DNA from: Bacteroidales bacterium
GTDB lineage: Bacteria; Bacteroidota; Bacteroidia; Bacteroidales; P3
Assembly: GCA_024400495.1 (NCBI GenBank)
Contig: JAKSMR010000013.1
Coordinates: forward strand, 1 to 59,861
DNA length: 59,861 bases
Direction: 5' to 3'
The notes under the pieces are model-generated. The model worked only from the letters and a program-made list of their open reading frames with translations. It was not told the DNA's origin and did not search any database. Shown one piece after another: positions 1 to 9,354 of this stretch (position 1 is the first letter of the stretch; every line of letters starts with the position of its first letter). Position numbers and translations under genes: made by a program.

Positions 1-72
1 GTCTAATGCCTACCTAATGCCTGTCTAATGCCTACCTAATGCCTGTCTAATGCCTGCTTGGTGCCTGTCTGG
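1..72 (-). repeat. 11-bp tandem repeat array A
   Basis: On the minus strand the units read AGGCATTAGAC and AGGCATTAGGT in strict alternation, each exactly 11 bp (boundaries on the + strand at 1, 12, 23, 34, 45 and 56). A diverged unit, AGGCACCAAGC, occupies 56-66, and the start of another follows. The array may continue beyond the window start. It is intergenic, about 200 bp before htpG, and belongs to the same family as the arrays at 22.0, 31.7 and 51.5 kb. The stretch 73-268 shows no gene and no clear TAnnTTTG promoter. Confidence 0.9.
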
Positions 73-268
73 AGTTGGAAATTCTGCTCCTTTCCGGGCT
101 TTTGATAGGACACAAGGTTCTGTCAGTCTACTGCCATTTCTCTGCCAAAGTCTTTGTTGGGTGGCAGAAAAATGTGCCAATTTGTCGCTTTTCGAGTCTG
201 CTCTTCTTTTTTGGCACGTTTTTTGATAAGATGTTATTGTTTGAAATCAATAATAAATCTATAATACT

Positions 269-2161
269 ATGCAAGGCAATATCAATGTTCAGACCGAGAA
301 TATCTTTCCGGTCATCAAGAAATTCCTCTATTCCGACCACGAGATCTTCCTTCGCGAGATTGTAAGTAACGCTATCGACGCCACGCAGAAACTCAAAACC
401 CTCGCCTCCATGGGTAAGGTTCAGGGTGACCTGGGCGACCTTACTGTCGAGGTGAAGATAGAGAAAAAGAAGCTCATTATCAGCGACCGCGGCCTCGGTA
501 TGACTGCTGAGGAGATTGAGAAATACATCACTCAGATCGCTTTTTCCGGCGCCGAGGAGTTCTTGGAAAAATACAAAGATAAGGGCGAGAACCTCATCGG
601 CCACTTCGGTCTCGGATTCTATAGCGCTTTTATGGTTGCCGACAAGGTGGAGATCGTTACCAAGTCCTATCAGGACGCTCCCGCAATGCATTGGGTATGC
701 GACGGTTCGCCTACGTATGAGATGAAAGAGTGCAAGAAGGACGATCGCGGTACCGACATCATCCTCCACATCAGCGACGACTGCAAGGAGTTCCTCGAGG
801 AGCAGAAAATCCTTCAGCTCCTCAAGAAATACTGCCGTTTTATGCCTGTCGCCATCCGTTTCGGCGAAGAGAGCGAGTGGGTTGACAAACTCGACAAGAA
901 TGGCGAGCCTGTGAAAGATAAAGACGGCCATACCGAGCGCATGGAGGTGAAGAAGCCCCGTGTCATCAACAACAGCGACCCCGCTTGGCGCAAGAAACCT
1001 GCCGATCTTACGGACGAGGACTACAAGAAGTTCTATCACGAGCTCTACTCCATGAACTTCGAAGAGCCTCTCTTCCAGATCCATCTCAACGTCGACTATC
1101 CTTTCAACCTTACCGGTATCCTTTATTTCCCCAAGGTTCGCAAGACCATCGACCCCAATCGTAACAAGATCCAACTCTACTGCAATCAGGTCTTTGTTAC
1201 CGATAGTGTAGAAGGCGTTGTCCCCGAGTATCTTATGCTCCTCCATGGTGTGCTGGATTCTCCCGATATCCCTCTTAACGTCTCCCGTTCCTACCTCCAG
1301 AGCGACGGCAATGTGAAGAAGATTTCCGCCCACATCTCCAAGAAGGTGGCCGACAAGCTCGAGGATATGTTCAAGAACAATCGTGAAGACTTCGAGCAGA
1401 AGTGGGACGATATCAAGATCTTCATCGAATATGGCATGCTTACCGAAGAGAAATTCGCCGAGCGCGCCATGAAGTTCACCCTCCTCAAAAACACAGAAGG
1501 CAAGTTCCTCCCTCTCGAAGAATACCGCGAGAAGATCGCTCCTCTGCAGACCGACAAGGACAAGAACGTCATCTACCTCTATGCCACCGATGTTGAGGAA
1601 CAGCACGCCTACATCGCCCAGGCTAAAGCCAAAGGCTACGATGTCCTCCTTATGGACAGCGTCCTTACTCCCCATTTCCTCAATATGCTCGAGCAGAAGA
1701 TCGACAAGAGCCGTTTCGTTCGCGTCGACAGCGATGTTGTAGAAAAACTCATCCCTCACGACGAGACCATCCCCGAGAAGATGAGCAAAGAGGATCAGGA
1801 GAAACTGAAACCTATCATCGAAGGCGAGCTCGACAAGCAGAAGTATACCGTCATGCTCGAAGCCCTCGAGAGCGACGCCCAGCCTATGATCATCACCCAG
1901 AACGAGTTTATGCGTCGTTACAAAGAGATGAGCCAGACCTCCGGAGGCGGCATGGGCTTCTATGGCGAGATGCCCGAGAGCTACAACCTCGTGGTCAACA
2001 CCAACCATCCTCTCATCGAGCAGGTGCTTGGCGAAGACGACGCCGAGAAGCAGAAGCAGCTCGTCCACCAGCTTACCGACCTCGCTCTTCTCAGCAACGG
2101 ATTGCTCAAGGGAGAAGCGCTCACCAACTTCATCAAGCGTAGCGTAGAAATCATCAAATAG
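269..2161 (+). CDS. htpG: Molecular chaperone HtpG (Hsp90 family)
   Basis: ATP-dependent cytoplasmic chaperone of the Hsp90 family, 630 aa, close to the length of E. coli HtpG. The GHKL ATPase domain lies at the N-terminus: E30/N34/D37 in EIVSNAIDAT, the DRGLGM loop near 74-79 and the glycine-rich lid GHFGLGFYSAF near 110-120. The middle domain contains an NVSRSYLQSD-type segment near 345, and the C-terminal dimerisation region is present. The start at 269 gives the conserved N-terminus directly. No ribosome binding site is seen, as is usual for Bacteroidota. It is probably monocistronic, with a possible stem-loop terminator after the stop. There is no sign of truncation. Confidence 0.97.
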   Translation: MQGNINVQTENIFPVIKKFLYSDHEIFLREIVSNAIDATQKLKTLASMGKVQGDLGDLTVEVKIEKKKLIISDRGLGMTAEEIEKYITQIAFSGAEEFLEKYKDKGENLIGHFGLGFYSAFMVADKVEIVTKSYQDAPAMHWVCDGSPTYEMKECKKDDRGTDIILHISDDCKEFLEEQKILQLLKKYCRFMPVAIRFGEESEWVDKLDKNGEPVKDKDGHTERMEVKKPRVINNSDPAWRKKPADLTDEDYKKFYHELYSMNFEEPLFQIHLNVDYPFNLTGILYFPKVRKTIDPNRNKIQLYCNQVFVTDSVEGVVPEYLMLLHGVLDSPDIPLNVSRSYLQSDGNVKKISAHISKKVADKLEDMFKNNREDFEQKWDDIKIFIEYGMLTEEKFAERAMKFTLLKNTEGKFLPLEEYREKIAPLQTDKDKNVIYLYATDVEEQHAYIAQAKAKGYDVLLMDSVLTPHFLNMLEQKIDKSRFVRVDSDVVEKLIPHDETIPEKMSKEDQEKLKPIIEGELDKQKYTVMLEALESDAQPMIITQNEFMRRYKEMSQTSGGGMGFYGEMPESYNLVVNTNHPLIEQVLGEDDAEKQKQLVHQLTDLALLSNGLLKGEALTNFIKRSVEIIK

Positions 2162-2207
2162 ATTGTGCGTTAGAAATTTGTTTTCATAATTTTAAGATTT
2201 TAAGGTG

Positions 2208-2246
2208 CAAGACGTCGGTCGTCCGTAAGGAAGTCCGACGTTCTTG
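2208..2246 (+). terminator. Stem-loop after htpG
   Basis: CAAGACGTCGG at 2208-2218 pairs with CCGACGTTCTTG at 2235-2246, with one bulged base. It lies 47 bp after the htpG stop. Only a weak pyrimidine run follows, so terminator function is an inference. Confidence 0.5.
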
Positions 2247-2351
2247 TCTCCCCCAGGCTCCTTACCTGGTCACGCCGCCGAGTTGGAGAGCCCTCCGCAA
2301 AAAGTTTGCCGGCGGATAATAAATATTAATGGTTTCCGTTATAATAATATC

Positions 2352-3275
2352 ATGTCGAAGAAAATCACCCTTCTGATGCTCGCCCTGGCGGCCACCCTTG
2401 CCGCTCTGGCCCAGGAAGTGCGCACCTATACCTTTGTCCAGCGTGGCAGCAAAGCCTTGCAGATGGATGTCTATACCCCCCAGACTCCGCGTCCCGACAA
2501 GGCGTGTGTCATCTATCTCTTCGGTGGCGGCTTCGCCAAAGGCAGCCGTACCGACAAAGCGTCGGTCGTCAGCTGCAAGGCCCTGGCCGAAAACGGCTAT
2601 ACCGCCATTGCTGCCGACTACAGGCTGGGTGTAACCCCTCAACGCTACGACAGCGTCGGATTCCTCCATGTCAACCAGCTCTTCACGGATGCTATTGATA
2701 TGGCTGTAGAAGACCTTAGCGCCGCTATAGCCTGTGTGTGGGATAAAGCCGACGAGCTTGCCATCGACCGCGGCCATATCATTCTTACTGGAGCTAGCGC
2801 CGGAGCCATTACCGTGCTCCAGACCGACTATTGCCGTTGCAACGGACTACCCCAGGCCTCTGCGCTGCCCCAGGCCTTCAAGCCCTTGGCTGTCATCCCT
2901 TACTCGGGTGCTATCTTCTGCCGCAATAACGCCCGCAGCTATGCCTCCGCTCCCGCTCCCACCTGCTTCTTTCACGGCACCAAGGACAGGATCGTGAACT
3001 ACAAGAAATTCCGTTTCGGCTTCAAGAAAGTCCTTGTCGGAAGCGACCGGCTCGACCGCCTCTTCGACAAAAGCGGCTACAGCCATTGGATCTTCCGCTT
3101 CGACGCCATCGGCCACGAGGTCAACCAGTACCTTCCCTACACGATGTCCGAATTCAACGCATTCGTTGACATGGTGGAGCAAGGCCGCACCACCTTCTAC
3201 GACACGCATTGCAAAGATACACGGATGAAACCCAGCGAATGGTCGAAAATGAACATCTTCGACCTCTATAGATAA
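2352..3275 (+). CDS. Secreted alpha/beta hydrolase (esterase/lipase-like)
   Basis: Alpha/beta-hydrolase fold protein of 307 aa with a signal peptide (MSKKITLLMLALAATLAALAQ), so periplasmic or surface-exposed. The HGG-like oxyanion stretch (IYLFGGGFAKGS), the nucleophile elbow GASAGA and a late His in the AIGHEVNQY region outline the catalytic machinery of the esterase/lipase (carboxylesterase, DLH-like) group. The start is placed at the Met that begins the signal peptide; an upstream in-frame Met at 2244 would add an unlikely arginine- and proline-rich leader. The substrate cannot be named. It stands alone between htpG and the U32 gene. Confidence 0.8.
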   Translation: MSKKITLLMLALAATLAALAQEVRTYTFVQRGSKALQMDVYTPQTPRPDKACVIYLFGGGFAKGSRTDKASVVSCKALAENGYTAIAADYRLGVTPQRYDSVGFLHVNQLFTDAIDMAVEDLSAAIACVWDKADELAIDRGHIILTGASAGAITVLQTDYCRCNGLPQASALPQAFKPLAVIPYSGAIFCRNNARSYASAPAPTCFFHGTKDRIVNYKKFRFGFKKVLVGSDRLDRLFDKSGYSHWIFRFDAIGHEVNQYLPYTMSEFNAFVDMVEQGRTTFYDTHCKDTRMKPSEWSKMNIFDLYR

Positions 3276-3330
3276 AATCCGAGGAATTCACCCTTCCTCA
3301 CCCTAATCTCAACAAGAAACAGACACACCC

Positions 3331-4569
3331 ATGGAAATAATGTCCCCTGTTGGCTCATACGAGAGCCTTATGGCCGCCATCCAAGGCGGCGCCGACTCCG
3401 TCTATTTTGGCGTAGGAAAGCTCAATATGCGCAGCCGTTCAGCCAACAACTTCGGTCTCGACGACCTGGTGAAGATCGCCGCTATCGCCCGTGAACACGG
3501 CCTTCGTACCTACCTTACGGTCAACACCGTCATCTACAACCACGAGCTGGAAGAGATGCGCCAGATCGTCCGTACCGCCAAAGAGGCCGGCATTAGCGCC
3601 ATCATCGCCAGCGACATGGCCGTCATCAGCTACGCTAACTCCATAGGCATGGAGATCCATATCTCCACCCAATGCAGCATCTCCAATACCGAGGCTGTGC
3701 GGTACTATGCCCAATTCGCCGACGTCATGGTTACTGCTCGCGAGCTACCTCTCAGCCAGGTGGCAGAGATCACTCAGTATATCAAGGATAACGACATCCG
3801 CGGCCCCAAAGGCGAGCTGGTCCAGATCGAGCTCTTTGGCCATGGTGCCCTCTGTATGTCCGTCAGCGGTAAATGCTACCTCTCTCTCGACAACTATAAC
3901 TATTCCGCCAATCGTGGAGCCTGTCTGCAGCTCTGCCGACGTCAGTATCTGGTCAAGGACGTGGAAAGCGACACCGAGCTTATTGTCGACGGTCAGTATA
4001 TCATGTCGCCCAAAGACCTCAAGACCATCGATTTCCTCGACAAGGTCGTCAAAGCTGGAGTCAAGGTTCTCAAGATAGAAGGCCGTGGACGCAGCGCCGA
4101 CTACGTCAAGGTGGTAACCCGATGCTACAAAGAGGCCGTGCAAGCCATCGAGGACGGCACCTATAGCAAAGAAAAGATCGCCGACTGGGACCAGCGTCTG
4201 GCTACCGTGTTCAACCGCGGATTCTGGGACGGCTATTATCTCGGCCGCAAGATGGGCGAGTGGACCGATCGCTACGGCTCCCAAGCCACCGAGACCAAGG
4301 TCTATATCGGCAAGGTTGCCAACTATTTCAACCGTATTAGCGTAGCCGAAGTCCGTCTTGAGACAGCAAACACCATTGCCGTAGGCGACCGTTACATGGT
4401 CCTGGGACAGACTACCGGAGTCTACGACGACACCCTCAAAGAGATCCGTCTCAACAAAGGCCCCGTGCCCCAAGCCAAGCAGGGCGACGCCTTCTCCTTC
4501 GAGACCAAGGTGCCGCTCCATCGAGGCGATAAAGTCTACAAGATCGTCGAAACCATCGACGAGTTCTAG
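3331..4569 (+). CDS. U32 family peptidase-like protein (TrhP/YegQ-UbiU type)
   Basis: Member of the peptidase U32 family, 412 aa. The U32 signature is intact at about residues 167-185 (ELFGHGALCMSVSGKCYLS). Cysteines 175, 182, 198 and 202 form the four-Cys set that binds an Fe-S cluster in studied members. Family members act in tRNA uridine hydroxylation (TrhP) or in oxygen-independent ubiquinone hydroxylation (UbiU/UbiV). Since no ubiquinone genes are seen nearby and Bacteroidales use menaquinone, a tRNA role is more likely, but this is inference. It ends 55 bp before radA on the same strand. Confidence 0.85.
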   Translation: MEIMSPVGSYESLMAAIQGGADSVYFGVGKLNMRSRSANNFGLDDLVKIAAIAREHGLRTYLTVNTVIYNHELEEMRQIVRTAKEAGISAIIASDMAVISYANSIGMEIHISTQCSISNTEAVRYYAQFADVMVTARELPLSQVAEITQYIKDNDIRGPKGELVQIELFGHGALCMSVSGKCYLSLDNYNYSANRGACLQLCRRQYLVKDVESDTELIVDGQYIMSPKDLKTIDFLDKVVKAGVKVLKIEGRGRSADYVKVVTRCYKEAVQAIEDGTYSKEKIADWDQRLATVFNRGFWDGYYLGRKMGEWTDRYGSQATETKVYIGKVANYFNRISVAEVRLETANTIAVGDRYMVLGQTTGVYDDTLKEIRLNKGPVPQAKQGDAFSFETKVPLHRGDKVYKIVETIDEF

Positions 4570-4624
4570 CCCTTCCCCGAAGATCATCCAGTCCTATAAT
4601 CCCCATCATATCATCCCCCCCACA

Positions 4625-6001
4625 ATGGCCAAAGCAAAGAGTTATTTTTTCTGTCAGGAGTGCGGCTATCAGTCGTCGAGCTGGCTAGGCAAGTGTCCCG
4701 AGTGTGGCAAGTGGAACACCTTCGTCGAAGAAGTCGTGCAGGCTCCCACCGTCGCTGCCCGTTCGGTGCAGGCCACCAAAGTCACCATGCCTGCCTCCCA
4801 GCCTAAGCTCATCAAGGATGTGAAGTACGACGAGGCCGTCCGAATCCCCACCCAATGCAATGAGTTTGACCGCGTTCTCGGCGGCGGTATCGTCCCCGGA
4901 AGCCTCGTGCTCATTGGTGGCGAGCCCGGCATAGGCAAATCCACCCTCCTGCTCCAAACCGCCCTGAGTGTTCCCGACAAGAAGATACTCTACGTCAGCG
5001 GCGAGGAGAGCGAGCAGCAGATCAAGATGCGTGCCGACCGTGTGGAACAGAGCCAGTCCACCCAATGTTTCGTCGTTAGCGAGACCACCACACAACGCAT
5101 CTTCGACCATATCGACACAGTCCAGCCCGACCTCCTCATCCTCGACTCCATACAGACCGTCAACTCCGAGCTCGTCGACAGCCCTGCCGGCAGCGTAAGC
5201 CAGATCCGCGAGTGCACCACCGAGCTCCAGCAGTATGCAAAGCGTACAGGTGTGCCTGTCCTCATCGTAGGTCATATCACCAAGGACGGCACCCTTGCCG
5301 GTCCCAAGGTCATGGAGCATATCGTCGATGTCGTCCTCCAGTTCGAAGGCGACAGGAACTACGGCTATCGTATGCTCCGCGCCCTCAAGAACCGCTTCGG
5401 CTCCACCGCAGAGATAGGCATCTTCGAGATGCAGGGCAGCGGGCTCCGAGAAGTTGCCAACCCCAGCGAGTTCCTTCTCTCTCAGCACGACGAAGAACTC
5501 TCTGGAGCCGCCATCGCTGCCACCCTCGAAGGAGCGCGACCTATGTTCATCGAAGTGCAGAGCCTCGTCTCCAGTGCCGTCTATGGCACCCCTCAGCGCA
5601 ACGCCAACGGCTTCGATATGCGTCGCCTATCCATGCTACTTGCCGTGTTGGAGAAACGTTGCGGATTCAAGCTCGGCGCCAAGGATGTCTTTCTCAACAT
5701 CACGGGAGGCATGCGCGTCAGCGACCCTGCCATCGACCTCGCCGTCGTGTGTGCCGTCCTCTCCTCCAATGTCGACATCCCCATCTGCCCACGTGTCTGC
5801 TTTGCCGCTGAGATGGGCCTTAGTGGCGAGGTTCGTCCCGTAGCTCGTGTGGAACAACGTATTGCCGAAGCTGACCGCCTCGGTTTCGAGAAAATCCTCA
5901 TCTCTAAATATAACGCCCGATCCATCGACAAGAAACGTTACAATATCGACATTGTCGAAGTCGGCGTGATAGAAGAAGCCTTCCGCAAACTCTTCGCATA
6001 G
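4625..6001 (+). CDS. radA: DNA repair protein RadA (Sms)
   Basis: RadA/Sms branch-migration helicase of the RecA superfamily, 458 aa, acting in recombinational repair. It has an N-terminal C4 zinc finger (C10-x2-C13, C24-x2-C27), Walker A GEPGIGKST at 99-107, the RadA-specific KNRFG motif at 255-259, and a C-terminal Lon-protease-like domain. All hallmark motifs are present and the length is normal. The start sits just before the zinc finger. It may be transcribed with the U32 gene 55 bp upstream. The 166 bp after the stop, before the convergent phosphatase gene, contain a run of ten C residues but no clear terminator. Confidence 0.96.
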   Translation: MAKAKSYFFCQECGYQSSSWLGKCPECGKWNTFVEEVVQAPTVAARSVQATKVTMPASQPKLIKDVKYDEAVRIPTQCNEFDRVLGGGIVPGSLVLIGGEPGIGKSTLLLQTALSVPDKKILYVSGEESEQQIKMRADRVEQSQSTQCFVVSETTTQRIFDHIDTVQPDLLILDSIQTVNSELVDSPAGSVSQIRECTTELQQYAKRTGVPVLIVGHITKDGTLAGPKVMEHIVDVVLQFEGDRNYGYRMLRALKNRFGSTAEIGIFEMQGSGLREVANPSEFLLSQHDEELSGAAIAATLEGARPMFIEVQSLVSSAVYGTPQRNANGFDMRRLSMLLAVLEKRCGFKLGAKDVFLNITGGMRVSDPAIDLAVVCAVLSSNVDIPICPRVCFAAEMGLSGEVRPVARVEQRIAEADRLGFEKILISKYNARSIDKKRYNIDIVEVGVIEEAFRKLFA

Positions 6002-6167
6002 CAGAGTCCGTTTTTTGCCCCCAAGGTTGGCCGAAGTTTACCCGAAGGAATACCCGACAACAGGGCGGGGCGGCAAAAAGGTCTTCCCCCCCCCCTGATA
6101 ATATAACCGCCGTGTGGTTTGCGGAGGTTTTGTATATCTATATGGGTGTGGTGTTAGCTATGGCCTA

Positions 6168-6884
6168 TCAGCGGCTAGAGCCGTTTCGTAGGTATTCCTC
6201 CTTTGCCTTCTCTAAAAGGGAGAGATATTCGTTGTTGCTGCACAGGCGGGCGAAGAGAATGCTGGCTGCCACGCGTCCTGCATCGACATCGCTCTGGTAA
6301 TGAAATCCGGCGATAACGCGGCTCTGCCCCAACTCGTAGGCCACCTGCATGATGGATTCCGTGTGGTCGGGGTCGATTACAGAGAGAATCATGCCTTCGA
6401 GCCATGAGGCCATAGTGTGTCCCGAGGGATAGCTTGTGGAGTCTTTGAGGTTCATGTGTTCCGGCACCATCGTCGTGTCGTCATACTGCTGGTAGGGACG
6501 GGCGCGATGGTAATAGTGTTTCACGCTGCTATTGTTGCTCCATTCTGTAGCGTGGGCGCGGGCCATAAGATCCGCCAGCACAGGATAACACTCCACCGAA
6601 AGCTCTCGTTCTACAGCAGGAGAGAACCGTTTCATGAAGTAGGCCGGGCTGAGAAAAGCATCTTCGCGTGCCAGTCTGCCGCGTTCGATGTCGCGGACAC
6701 TCAGTCCCCATTGGTACCGACACCAATCGTCGTGATAACGGGCGTCAGTAAGTGACGGAGGAGGGGGAAGCACCTTTTCCAGATGGAGGCTTTCCGAGCC
6801 AGAGAAGAAAGGTGTGTAGTTCTGTCCGTAGGTCGCTAGCACGAAGGTGCAGAGTGTGAGGTAGAAGGCAATTGTATGTTTCAT
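6168..6884 (-). CDS. PAP2-type acid phosphatase (class A nonspecific, PhoN-like)
   Basis: Secreted phosphatase of 238 aa with a signal peptide ending near ATYGQ. All three PAP2 motifs are visible: KHYYHRARP (K-x6-RP), SYPSGHT (PSGH) and SRVIAGFHYQSDVDAGR (SR-x5-H-x3-D). Together with the length and lack of internal membrane spans, this points to the periplasmic class A nonspecific acid phosphatases, which release phosphate from organic phosphomonoesters, rather than to lipid phosphatases. It converges with radA. The small membrane peptide gene lies 54 bp upstream and may share its transcript. Confidence 0.88.
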   Translation of the reverse strand: MKHTIAFYLTLCTFVLATYGQNYTPFFSGSESLHLEKVLPPPPSLTDARYHDDWCRYQWGLSVRDIERGRLAREDAFLSPAYFMKRFSPAVERELSVECYPVLADLMARAHATEWSNNSSVKHYYHRARPYQQYDDTTMVPEHMNLKDSTSYPSGHTMASWLEGMILSVIDPDHTESIMQVAYELGQSRVIAGFHYQSDVDAGRVAASILFARLCSNNEYLSLLEKAKEEYLRNGSSR

Positions 6885-6938
6885 GAGGATAGTACTTTCT
6901 CTTTCTAGAGATAATCTTTTGATTTAAGAAAGGAAGTG

Positions 6939-7103
6939 TCAGAGGCCGCGATCCTGGAGTTTCTTCTCGATGAGCTCGTTGATCTTCTCGATCTCCTTCT
7001 CGCCCAGTATCGACTGATGTTCCTCTTTGGCACCTTGCTGTTTACCCATGTGGTAGATTCCTGCGCCGACCAATACGGCTAATAATGTGATGATTACTGG
7101 CAT
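6939..7103 (-). CDS. Small single-span membrane peptide with amphipathic tail
   Basis: A 54-aa reading frame. It starts with MPVIITLLAVLVGAGIYHMG, one membrane span, followed by a highly charged segment rich in E, K and I (GEKEIEKINELIEKKL) that would form an amphipathic helix or coiled coil facing the cytoplasm. A textbook Bacteroidota promoter sits just upstream (-33 TTTG, 19-bp spacer, -7 TATCTTTG on the minus strand), which argues strongly that it is expressed. I recognise no family. Its position upstream of the phosphatase gene suggests that this promoter also drives that gene. Confidence 0.65.
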   Translation of the reverse strand: MPVIITLLAVLVGAGIYHMGKQQGAKEEHQSILGEKEIEKINELIEKKLQDRGL

Positions 7104-7125
7104 AATTCAAAAAGTGTTGGTGTTG

Positions 7126-7156
7126 CAAAGATACAAAGAATTTGCGGAATGGCAAA
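7126..7156 (-). promoter_or_regulatory. Bacteroidota-type promoter (-33/-7)
   Basis: Reading the minus strand: TTTG at 7156-7153, a 19-bp spacer, then TATCTTTG at 7133-7126. This matches the sigma-ABfr consensus TTTG-N19-TAnnTTTG. It would start transcripts about 20 nt before the small peptide gene at 7103. Confidence 0.8.
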
Positions 7157-7632
7157 ATATAGCTTGTTTAGTTTTTTTTCGGGGCGTCCCCTTTCCCTCC
7201 GACCCGGGATGACCGCTCGTTGTATCCGTCATCCGCAATCTGTTGCTCAAGTTCAAGTAACAAATGCAACAAGTACGGAGAAAGAGTTTCTGGAAATGCT
7301 GAAAAACCACACGATGATTAACCATCAACGTTGCGACACTACCCCTAAATACGCAGAGAAGCACTACCCGTCAGCAACCCTGGCGCGGCCCTACAAAGTA
7401 AGAACAACGACACGATCCCCCTCACCCCAAGCCGATGCGTATCTACAAAAAGACATTGTGAAATCCACCATCAACGCCCCTTTTGTGTTAGCATATATGC
7501 CCAACAGCAATTGAAGACCATAGACGAACGGTGCGATAAGAGCATGATGAGTATTTCTCGGGAAAACCTCTGGAAATTAGTGACACTTCAATAGCAAGCG
7601 ACTTTTGGTGGAGAAAGTTCCCGCCTGGTCGG
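7157..7632. other. Gene-free stretch before the ABC transporter end
   Basis: About 475 bp without a convincing gene. A + strand frame at 7149-7514 is open, but its translation has no hydrophobic core, no family resemblance and no promoter in the right place, so I do not call it. No terminator hairpin is clear after the ABC gene stop. Confidence 0.5.
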
Positions 7633-9300
7633 CTACTGCTCATCGTGGCTGATGAGGATGACGAGGTGGTTGTTCTTGAGGTCGTCGAGGCTGCGGAAGA
7701 AGGACTGACGGGCGGGAGCGTCCATCCAGGCTGTGGGCTCATCGAAGACGAGGACGGGGGCGTCGCTATAGAGCTGACGTGCTAGGGCGATGCGTTGCCA
7801 TTGTCCCATAGAGAGTTCTTCGCCATGGTCGAACATACGTCCCAATGGGGTGTCAAGTCCGTTGGGGAGCCGGTCGACGACGGGCTGAGCCTCGCTGATG
7901 GCGAGGGCCTGTTGCAGACGCTCCTCGTCAAGAGGGTGGGAGAGGTCGCCGAACAGGATGTTCTCCTTGGCTGTAAAGAAGAAGCGTACGTGATCCTGGA
8001 AGATGGCGCCAACACCATGGCGGAGGTCCCGGAGGTCGAAAAGCCGGATGTCGGTCCCGTTGATGAGGATAGTGCCTTCCTGTGGGTCGTAGAGACGCAG
8101 CAGCAGCTTGAGGGCGGTAGACTTCCCATATCCGTTTTCGCCGCGCAGTCGGTTGAGCATACCGCGTCGGGCAGAGAAGCAGAAGCCCTCCAGGGCGGGA
8201 GGCTGCACGCCGCCTTCGGTGGAGGCGGGATAGGAGAAGGTGATGTTGCGGAACTCGATCTCTTCCACTTCGAGGGGGAACGGAAGGGGGACGGACGGAG
8301 AGGTGATGGCAGGTTTTAGTTCGAGGAACTCATAGAGGTTGCCGATAAAGAGCTTGTGCTCGTAGAGCCCGCTGATGCCGGAGACGAGGGTGTTGAGATA
8401 TCCCTGTCCGCGCCTGAAGGCCTCGAAGAGCATGACAAAGGTACCTATTGTTACGGCTCCGGATGCAACAGGGCTCACAAGCATGAGTATGACAGCGCAG
8501 AGGGCCACGGCCTCAAAGAGGGAGGTACAGGCGTCGTAGACGGCAAGGCGCCGACTGATCTTGTAGAGCATGGCGACGAGAGAGCGGCGGATGTCGACGT
8601 AGAGGGCACGGAAATGGTCGGCAAGTCCAAAGGAGCGCACCTCTTGGGCGAAGGAGCGGTTGGAGAGCAACTGGCCATAGTAGTGGCTGCGACGCGCAGA
8701 CTGAGTGGTGTCGCGACGGAAGCGGTAGACGGCCTTGGACTTGTAGAGCCGCACGAGGAAGACGGGGAGCATGGCGATGACCATCACGACGATGATTGTC
8801 CAAGAGGTGGTGCAGAGCATAACGACGATACCGATGAGAGAGATGACGGCACCAAAGGCGGAGACGAAACTCTCAAGGATGCGCACGGGGCGGAAGGCTG
8901 CCTCCTGCTGGGCTCGATGGAAGGTGTCGTGATAGGCGGGATTGTCATAATAGGCCATATCCAGACGGACGGACTGGTTCTGGATGAGGTTGTTGATATG
9001 GTCGATGAGACGTTGGGTAAGCATGTCGTTGTTGATAACACTCAGCACGTCGATGAGACGGTTGGCGAGGAAGATGCCGCAATAGAAAACGACACAGGTG
9101 ATTATGGTAGGCGCCATCTCGGAGGAGCCGCTCCCGAGGATGGAGGTGATGCTGTCGATCATGTACTTCAACACATATAGGTTGGCCAGAGGCAGCAGCG
9201 ACATCAGGGTGACGTAGAAGATCTTGAGATAGAATCCCCGTGGGTCGCATTGATGGATAAGCTTGAGGGCGCGTAGGAGCGTGGGGTCGGTTTTCTTCAT
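7633..9300 (-). CDS. ABC exporter, fused permease-ATPase, short C-terminus
   Basis: Half-transporter of the ABC exporter type, 555 aa from the Met at 9300 (an alternative in-frame Met at 9336 adds 12 aa). The N-terminal half has the membrane spans of an ABC transporter type 1 domain. The ATPase has Walker A GENGYGKST, a Q-loop (FQDHVRF), the signature LSMGQWQ, Walker B LVFDEPTAW and the H-loop ISHD. The protein stops three residues after the H-loop motif (ISHDEQ), so the usual 30-40 C-terminal residues after it are absent. Walker A reads GYGKS where G-x-GKS is typical, still a valid P-loop. The substrate is unknown. The PHP phosphatase gene lies directly upstream. Confidence 0.85.
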   Translation of the reverse strand: MKKTDPTLLRALKLIHQCDPRGFYLKIFYVTLMSLLPLANLYVLKYMIDSITSILGSGSSEMAPTIITCVVFYCGIFLANRLIDVLSVINNDMLTQRLIDHINNLIQNQSVRLDMAYYDNPAYHDTFHRAQQEAAFRPVRILESFVSAFGAVISLIGIVVMLCTTSWTIIVVMVIAMLPVFLVRLYKSKAVYRFRRDTTQSARRSHYYGQLLSNRSFAQEVRSFGLADHFRALYVDIRRSLVAMLYKISRRLAVYDACTSLFEAVALCAVILMLVSPVASGAVTIGTFVMLFEAFRRGQGYLNTLVSGISGLYEHKLFIGNLYEFLELKPAITSPSVPLPFPLEVEEIEFRNITFSYPASTEGGVQPPALEGFCFSARRGMLNRLRGENGYGKSTALKLLLRLYDPQEGTILINGTDIRLFDLRDLRHGVGAIFQDHVRFFFTAKENILFGDLSHPLDEERLQQALAISEAQPVVDRLPNGLDTPLGRMFDHGEELSMGQWQRIALARQLYSDAPVLVFDEPTAWMDAPARQSFFRSLDDLKNNHLVILISHDEQ

Positions 9301-9354
9301 AACAAGGGCTTGCGTTGGGCGTAATGATGCGGTCATGATGCTTGTGGCATCGGG

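Noticed and set aside
128-2068. A 646-aa open frame opposite htpG
   Set aside because: Antisense shadow created by htpG codon bias; leucine/valine/aspartate-rich with no domain, and htpG is certain.
7149-7514. A 121-aa + strand frame before the ABC gene end
   Set aside because: No family, no promoter in position, composition like intergenic DNA.
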